DNA from: Halocaridina rubra
Lineage: Eukaryota; Arthropoda; Malacostraca; Decapoda; Atyidae
Direction of reading: 5' to 3'
Assembly (NCBI GenBank): GCA_037179515.1
Contig: JAXCGZ010007708.1
Span: 22,501-86,500, forward strand
DNA: 64,000 nt
Position numbers and translations under genes: made by a program
Shown: piece by piece, positions 58,243 to 64,000 of the stretch
How the letters are laid out: each line of letters opens with the position of its first letter
Position numbering within the stretch: the stretch's first letter is position 1
The notes under the pieces: generated by a model
The model's input: the letters and a program-made list of their open reading frames with translations, nothing else
Told to the model about the DNA's origin: nothing
The model's database searches: none

Positions 58243-58560
58243 TCATACCACCAACAAAAAACATGGTAGAGTGACTCGCCTGAGGGAGGGAATGATGACC
58301 CCGTTGGCAAAGGTAAATGTGGCAGCCGACGATTCTTTAATTATGCCTGTCCGCTCATAATCACTGAGATTTTTCACGAAATTATGGAGCCAAGTTCTGC
58401 CACACATTGTCGTGAAGCACCAAGAGTCTAAAACTGCACAACCAGCAGACTCCTCTACAAGCCTCGTGAGCTGTTCCTTGCTTCCAGCATAACCTGTAAA
58501 TAATGACAGATACACTGCCTCATTGTCCCCTTCATTAGGAGTATTTTCATAGGCATACAA
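58243..58560 (-). pseudogene. Copia protease region
   Basis: Minus strand: NEAVYLSLFTGYAGSKEQLTRL in blocks, then GCAVLDSWCFTTMCGRTWLHNF (58440-58385). The retropepsin triplet is normally D-S/T-G; here it reads D-S-W. Downstream FTFANGVIIPSLRRVTLPCF lacks stops until 58243. The upstream link to gag is occupied by the nested LINE. Confidence 0.8.
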
Positions 58561-58563
58561 ACT

Positions 58564-60342
58564 TTGGGAAGGCCCGATCATACCACGGCACGTACTCAAA
58601 CCAGCGTTACACATCCAACGGCAGGTACAGACACCAGGAACCATGGGCTAACCCCAGAACACACTACAATGATGAATTCCCAGCAGAATCACACAGTCGA
58701 AACTACAACTATGACTATGGATACCACCCCAATGAAACATGGTAAGAATGTAACATTAGTACATGTGAACGCTCAGTCCCTGCTCGCTCATTTTGAGGAA
58801 ATAATAATGCTAACAAAAGACTACAACATAGACATCCTCTGTGTAAGTGAAACTTGGCTTCCTCCTACAACTGAAAATAGATATGTGAATATCCCAGAGT
58901 TTAAAATATTTCGCAATGACCATGGCCGAGGGGGTGGGGTTTGTATTTATGTTAGAAATTATCTTAGTGCATCAGAAATAGCCACAGGTTTAGAAAAAAC
59001 TGAGGAGCTCGAAGATTTATGGATCACTGTGCAGTATCAGAAACTTCCATCTTTCATTGTAGGGTGTGTTTACCGTCACCCTAAAGCACATATCAGTTCA
59101 TTCAATCATCTACTAGAAACATTCAGAAATATCTGTGTGCGTCATAAACCCATATACATACTTGGTGATTTTAATGGTGACTTGCTCTCAGCAGATAACA
59201 AAATGAAAAGGGTGATCAACATTGTGAAGTTAACACAAATAGTGACAAAACCGACCAGCATAACCCCCAATTCTAGGACTCTTATAGATCTGATAATAAC
59301 AAATAAAGTGGAAAGTATACTCTATTGGGACGTAGTTCCCTGCCCAATTGCAGACCACGAGATGAACATTGCTATGCTAAACATAAACAAGCCGAAAAGG
59401 AAGCCTCTCCTCAAGACATTCCGGTGTCTAAAAAATTACTCCCCTGATATCTTTTGTGAAACATTAATCAACAACACAAATGCACTTAATAGAATTAAAT
59501 ACACAGATAACGTCGATTTGCAGGTTGAGATTCTAACAAAAGTCTTCCTTGAATGCTTAGATAGTTGTGCACCCATTGTAACAAGAAAAATAACCCGCCC
59601 CTCAGCCCCCTGGCTAACTAATGACATCAAAGAGGCAATGCAAATCAGAAATCAAATACAATAAGAGCTAAAAATGAATAGATATGATATGCCTCTCCGA
59701 GAACGTTATAAAACAGAAAAGAAGCGTGTCAGATCTCTCATCAGTGTAAGTAAAAAAGACTTTTACAAAAAACAATTTAATGACTCTAGACATGATACAG
59801 CAGCAACATGGAAAGTGATAAGAAGCATGATACCAAATGAAAAGAGTACCTCAGAAAGTTATGAAAATATTACGGAGTTGAAAGACAAAGCAGAAAACTT
59901 TAATAACTATTTTGCTAACGTTGGCAAAAATACATATGAAAAAACTCAAGAAAACATCAACTCAGTGAATATGAGTAATTGCTTAAATGACAATTCTTCC
60001 AATGAAAACACAAGAGAGTACTTCAAGATTATTCCTATCGATTGTGCTACCCTAATTCTTACCATAAAGAGCCTAAGAAACTCTGGCTCTTATGGTTCAG
60101 ATGGTATACCATTTCAGTTCATCAAAGATGCTCTACCCGTGATTGCATCCTATATTCTAACTATTATGAACACTTCCATTGTTACTAAAAAGTTTCCTGA
60201 CTTTTGGAAAATAGCACATGTAATACCTCTGCATAAAAAGGGGGACAGAGAAGATGTGACAAACTATCGTCCCATTTCCCTCCTACCCATTTTCTCTAAA
60301 ATATTAGAAAAATTGTTGCATGCCAACTTATGTCATATTTAG
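58564..60342 (+). pseudogene. LINE-B ORF2: endonuclease and RT N-terminal part
   Basis: In one frame with one TAA (59662-59664). Endonuclease motifs: VHVNAQSLLAHFEEI (58770-58810), LCVSETWL (58840), GCVYRHP (59065), ILGDFNGDL (59160-59185) and IADHEMN (59350, D-H of the SDH motif). Then WLTNDIKEAMQIRN, and RT start VIPLHKKGDREDVTNYRPISLLP (60222-60290). The frame is lost by a one-base deletion near 60330. The domain order is complete up to that point. Confidence 0.88.
58565..58744 (+). pseudogene. LINE-B ORF1 C-terminal tail
   Basis: In the frame running through SYHGTYSNQRYTSNGRYRHQ to NYNYDYGYHPNETW, ending at a TAA at 58742-58744. Rich in Asn, Tyr, His and Arg. It ends where ORF2 is already open in another frame, so the two would overlap as in other LINEs with two ORFs. 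5'-truncated. Low-complexity content makes this tentative. Confidence 0.5.
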
Positions 60343-61564
60343 AATCAAATAGAATAATAAGTATTAACCAGCATGGTTTCAGACCGAAACTTTCAAAGGA
60401 AACTGCACTGCTTAAAGTCATGAATAGTATATATAATAATATAGATATGAAAAAATATCTCTTCTCGTATTATTAGACTTATCAAAAGCCTTTGACAGTG
60501 TAAACCATGAAATTCTTTTAAGCAAATGTATTAACTTAAATATTGATCCAAGCTGGTTTAGCGAGTATCTATCTAATCGTAAACAGTCCATACGTCTTAA
60601 CAACATTATCTCTGTGCCAAAAAATGTATCATTTGGTGTTCCACAGGGATCAGTACTTGGTCCTATCCTCTTCTCCATTTACATAAATGATCTATCTTCT
60701 TTCATTTCTGACTGTCTAGTCGTACAATATGCAGATGACACTCAACTACTCCTTAGTGGTGATATTAATAATCTCCCAGAGCTAACTTTAAGAGCAGAAA
60801 ACACTCTGTCAAAAATTAAAACCTATTTCCAAGAAATTGGGCTGTTAATTAACGAAAGTAAAACACAGTGCATATTTATTGGTTCAAGGTTCCACATAGC
60901 ACAAATTCCAGAAAACACAACAATTAATTTTTGCGACAATATTATCACACCTAGCAAAACAGTCAAAAACCTAGGAATTCACTTTGATAACCACATGTTG
61001 TTTGATTCCCACATAGATAAAGTATGCAAAAAGGTTACAGGAACATTAATGTACTTATCACGTATACAAGACAATTTTGAGACTACCACTCGAATAACTG
61101 TTGTTGAATCTCTAGCCCTAAGTCACATTAATTACTGCACAACTGTTTGGGGAGCTACCACTAAGACTCAGATAAACAGAATACAGAAGCTTATTAATTT
61201 TGCAGCTCGAGTTGCCCTGGGAGGAATAAGAAAATATGACCACGTCACACCAGCTCTCAATAAACTTGGGTGGCTGCGGGCAGAAAATAAGGTCGCTTAT
61301 GCTATTTATGTTTTTGTATTCAAAATTTTGGACCATCATTATCCTAGCTGGCTATTTGATTTAAAAACAGTCAGGGATATAAGGGGAACCAACACAAGAC
61401 AGAGCAGTGAGCTCTTTATTCACAGAACAAACACAGAAGCAGGTTCAAAGATGATCACTATCAAAGGGCCAACACTCTGGAATAATATTCCAGAGCATCT
61501 TAAAAATGCATCCTCTTTCACAGCTTTCAAAGGCAAACTATATAGTTTTCTTTTGGATAAATAG
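60343..61564 (+). pseudogene. LINE-B ORF2: RT core and C-terminal domain
   Basis: After two frame changes (near 60330 and 60460) RT continues with HGFRPKLSKETAL, DLSKAFDSVNHEILL (60475-60520), FGVPQGSVLGPILFSIYINDLS (60632-60695) and the catalytic QYADDTQLLL (60726-60755). From 60614 to 61564 the frame is open. The C-terminal part has VCKKVTGTLMYLSRIQ, YCTTVWGATTKTQINRIQKL and KMITIKGPTLWNNIPEHLKN. All RT catalytic residues are kept. Confidence 0.88.
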
Positions 61565-61858
61565 TTGCTGCTCATTAAGAACTAATTATTCTCATTGTAA
61601 GGAAACAAATATGGAAATGATGCCGATAATAACGATCCTGTATCTAGTGGCATACTTACTACTTTATTATTAACATTATTGTAACATTTTTATTACAGCA
61701 TTATTATTTTCTATGAAAGCTACATTTAATTTAACTATATGTCTAACCCTCTTATTTGTTAGTTTAATTACATGTCTACTTATAAGTTACTATTAATGTT
61801 GAATAACCATTGTACAAAATGGAAATAAATGTTTTTGTTTGTTTTGTTTGTTTGTTTG

Positions 61859-62692
61859 TACTCATCTGGGGAGTTCCGTGCCCAGTGGAATTGTGAGTCA
61901 CATATCAAGCACCCCGACACCTTCCCATCTGAGCCTAGAGGATTCTGCTTTCTACTTTTGGACGAATGGGCGCATCCCCTTAACCTGGTTGATGATCTTT
62001 CCCTACGACCACCTCGGGACCTATGTCCTCCATAGTGGAAACCTCTTACTATATGTGCCTCTTCCTCCTTAATATCACCTTCCACTTCCTCCGCCAGGAA
62101 GATCGGTTCACATTTCACTCCAACTCCACCAACAATGCCAGGCTGTACACTAATATCCCTGGCAAATATGCGGTTCAAAGCAGCTTTCATATTATTATAC
62201 GTAACATCAGAGATGGCCGACATCACCAACTGCTGCTCACTGTCACTCAGATTGCATGAGGCAAGTAGCATTAAAGCCATAACTAAGGCTGGGAGTGTCA
62301 TACCTAGAGTAGTAATAAAAAAAATACGTATGTTCAAATACTGCTGCAAATTTCCTAATATCTTGATCACTTTGCCTCTTTAAATGATAGAAGTCCTGGA
62401 GTGCTGCAAATTTCCTTCGCCCCGCATCCGCCAAAAACAATCATCAAGCCTATCTAACAATGTCTTAACACCACCATCACTTTCCAAATCCTCAATCTCA
62501 GAGGAAGCCAACCTCGCCCTTCCTTCAAGTGACAAATGAATGGTTAATGCCTGTTTTTCTTTGGAAAATCCGTTAATTTAAACCAGATCTCAATATCTTT
62601 CCTCCAATATTCATAAGCCGGCTCACCCACTAATTTTGGTGAACACTTGCTGCTGCCGGACGACACCATTGTTGATCTCGGAACCATGTTCT
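61859..62692 (-). pseudogene. Copia gag
   Basis: Minus strand, beginning near the 5' LTR with MVPRSTMVSSGSSK at about 62692. It continues with PAYEYWRKDIEIWFKLTDFPKEKQALTIHLSLEG in blocks (a UBN2/Copia-type capsid), then ALNRIFARDIS (62190). A basic stretch, GGHRSRGGRRERSS, follows. The zinc knuckle CLICDSQFHWARNSPDE (61930-61880) has the last Cys of C-x2-C-x4-H-x4-C replaced by Ser. The reading ends at the LINE-B tail. Confidence 0.82.
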
Positions 62693-62699
62693 GCTCCAA

Positions 62700-62982
62700 T
62701 GTTAATAAAGTTTAACTCACTAGCACAAGTTGCCTAGACCCACCAATAACCTACTCAAGGTAATCCAACCTAACTCCAATTCACCAGCAGGTTATATGTC
62801 TAAAATTAACTTCAGTCTACTTTACAGTCGCTTCCTTAGCTCAGTCTAAACTGCATCTCTCAGTCCTCTGACCACTCTCTCAGCCCAGCTGACCCACGTA
62901 AACATACCGTCGAGACGTCATTCCTACATATGTCGGCAGTCATGACGCCATTAGCAAACACGATAGCTTACACAAACTAACA
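62700..62982 (-). repeat. Copia 5' LTR
   Basis: 283 bases with TG...CA ends. Collinear with 55264-55526 apart from one extra stretch near 62750. Gag starts within about 10 bases of its inner edge, so the leader is very short. Confidence 0.9.
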
Positions 62983-63580
62983 CCTCTGAAGGAGATAAGT
63001 ATAAGAAGAAGCACCCCAAGTGTGCAAGCTGTATTCTAAGATGAGACGGATAAGACCTTCATAGGTTTTAAGTAACTGTAAAGAGGAAAAGTAATGATGA
63101 AAACAAAACAGAACTCCCAGTTTTTTGGATGAATATTTAAAAATTTGGATTATGTGATTCCTCCAAGACAAGAAAAGAGGCTATATGGATTCTTAATATG
63201 TTGATACAATTAAAAGGAAAAAATTCGTTAGTTCTGACGACAATAGGACTATCAGGAGGAGAAGAAGATAAAGATAGCCAGAAACTCTGCTTTGGAGGCA
63301 TTAAATTTAACTAAATTTTGGGTGTCCCACTCAGACAGCCTCTGCAAATTGGAGTTGAGAGTAGAAGAAAGAGTGATACGAGACTGATTACGAGTAGCAG
63401 ATGCAGATTATGAATAAAAGGCAGAGGAAAATTGAAGAGTAGAATCGTCGGTAAAGGTGCGAAAAAGAGAGCAAGATGGGGAATGAAGATCATTGATGAG
63501 GACAAGGAACACCACTGGTAACAGGGAAAGGGCTAGAAGTTGCACAGTCAACAACCACATGTCCTGCAAAAGAATGATAT
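62983..63580 (-). pseudogene. LINE-D, 5' part: RT fragment
   Basis: Minus strand. SSPFPVTSGVP (about 63530) is the RT GVPQGS region, followed after a short deletion by FLVLINDLHSPSC and FRTFTDDSTL (63520-63430), where FADD reads FTDD. LNSNLQRLSEW-like and KAEFLAIF-like parts are at 63360-63270. Then SWRNHIIQIFKYSSKKLGVLF and LIRLILEYSLHTWGASSYTYLL run down to 62983, where Copia enters. It begins within the intron just after the exon A donor. Confidence 0.8.
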
Positions 63581-63625
63581 AAGCTGCCGCATGAAGTTTC
63601 CTTGGATTGCAAGGGTGGAACATAC

Positions 63626-63773
63626 CTCAAATAGTTTTCTCTGAGTTCATCTAACTGATGCTGATAGTGTGAGACTGTAGGCTCTTTTGCATTTTGCAGT
63701 AACTGCTTTACAGCTTCATTAATATTCTGCAACTGTTCTTGTAGTAAATGCGACTTTTCTCTCTCTGTATTCT
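63626..63773 (-). CDS. host gene exon A, coiled-coil protein (partial)
   Basis: A 148-base minus-strand exon. The acceptor is TTCCTCTCTTTTTCTAG above 63773, with a strong pyrimidine tract. The donor is TTGAG|GTATG below 63626. It opens with two bases finishing a codon and closes with two bases of a codon. The peptide NTEREKSHLLQEQLQNINEA continues to HYQHQLDELRENYL and has heptad-like spacing of Leu and charged residues. The split codon AG + G (from exon B) gives Arg, so A joins B without shifting the frame. Identity unknown; I infer a coiled-coil scaffold or Golgi/centrosome-type protein only from composition. Confidence 0.68.
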
Positions 63774-64000
63774 CTAGAAAAAGAGAGGAATACATATTAA
63801 CGGTACAAATTTCATTGCATTTTCCATTGGTTATGCTAAATGACTTAATATTGAAATATTCTGCATATACTTGAATGAAATCAATAAAATAAAAACTTTG
63901 TTATTACTCAGTCTATAAACAATAGATGTATACAGAGACCACCTAAAAAAAATCTGAACTATATAAAGCACATTACACAGTATTATAAATCCCCTAAAAT
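63774..64000 (-). other. intron upstream of exon A
   Basis: AT-rich sequence with a polypyrimidine tract next to the exon A acceptor. No gene or repeat recognised up to the window edge. Confidence 0.5.

Larger units (their letters stand above)
58561..61858 (+). mobile_element. LINE-B copy 2 (CR1/Jockey-like), nested in the Copia element
   Basis: A plus-strand insert of about 3.3 kb with an ORF1 tail, a near-complete ORF2 and a 3' end GAAATAAATG followed by (TTTG)n to 61858. The same family as 17350-19275. It separates the Copia gag (61859 and above) from the Copia protease (58560 and below). Exact boundaries are uncertain by about 15 bases because the TTTG tail obscures the target duplication. 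Confidence 0.87.
55264..62982 (-). mobile_element. Ty1/Copia-type LTR retrotransposon, interrupted by LINE-B
   Basis: Minus strand, with LTRs 62700-62982 (5') and 55264-55526 (3'). Each has TG...CA ends. Flanks CCTAT (55259-55263) and CCTCT (62983-62987) form a 5-base target duplication with one mismatch. Gene order is gag, protease, integrase, RT, RNase H, which is diagnostic of Copia. A plus-strand LINE-B (58561-61858) is nested between gag and protease. Crustaceans carry a Copia group called GalEa; this may belong to it, but I cannot confirm that. Confidence 0.9.

Overview
The window reads as eukaryotic genomic DNA that is almost entirely transposon-derived. No prokaryotic operon, rRNA gene or CRISPR array is visible. 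Very long (TA)n arrays, several pogo/Tigger families, arthropod-type LINEs, Gypsy and Copia elements, hAT elements and tRNA-derived SINEs suggest an arthropod. A decapod crustacean is my best guess, from the overall style of the repeats and not from a diagnostic gene.

Host gene. Three short coiled-coil exons lie on the minus strand at the two ends of the window: exon A (63626-63773), exon B (5078-5336) and exon C (4438-4545). Their splice sites and codon phases fit A>B>C without an intervening exon. The simplest reading is one host gene on the minus strand whose A-B intron is about 58 kb and holds nearly everything else listed here. I cannot name the protein.

Layout. 0-0.9 kb: (TA)n and (AAT)n arrays with a Tigger end and a SINE. 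0.9-2.8 kb: decayed LINE plus a Tigger scrap. 3.1-3.9 kb: palindrome, foldback and tandem duplication. 4.4-5.3 kb: host exons C and B. 5.66-15.38 kb: a Gypsy-type LTR element (minus) with recognisable LTRs and a polypurine tract, whose RT-RNaseH-integrase segment occurs as five head-to-tail units of about 1.36 kb. 15.9-19.6 kb: hAT (ZMYM-like) remnant beside a third Tigger family split by a LINE. 19.8-28.3 kb: six internally deleted derivatives of one Tigger family, four of the intervals between or beside them being pure (TA)n; one derivative carries a 0.9-kb foldback and a SINE. 28.4-31.7 kb: decayed RTE-like LINE. 32.1-34.6 kb: hAT element with intact terminal repeats and 8-bp target duplication. 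35.6-37.8 kb: Tigger-2 pseudogene. 38.2-42.8 kb: Gypsy (minus). 42.8-44.2 kb: tandem Tigger-2-like repeats. 44.2-47.8 kb: Gypsy (plus, catalytically dead). 47.8-50.5 kb: the longest Tigger-1 copy. 51.1-54.2 kb: a full-length RTE LINE with an unbroken ORF and a perfect 15-bp target duplication. 54.7-63.6 kb: a LINE split by a Copia element, itself split by another LINE.

How it fits together. Almost every element is broken. The RTE at 51 kb is the only one that looks recently mobile. The boundaries supported by target duplications (RTE, hAT, SINE, Copia) give a relative order of insertions. I see no new defence, metabolic or signalling system. The most unusual structures are the five-unit repetition inside the 5.7-15.4 kb Gypsy element, the Tigger/(TA)n train, and the phase-matched exons around a very large intron.
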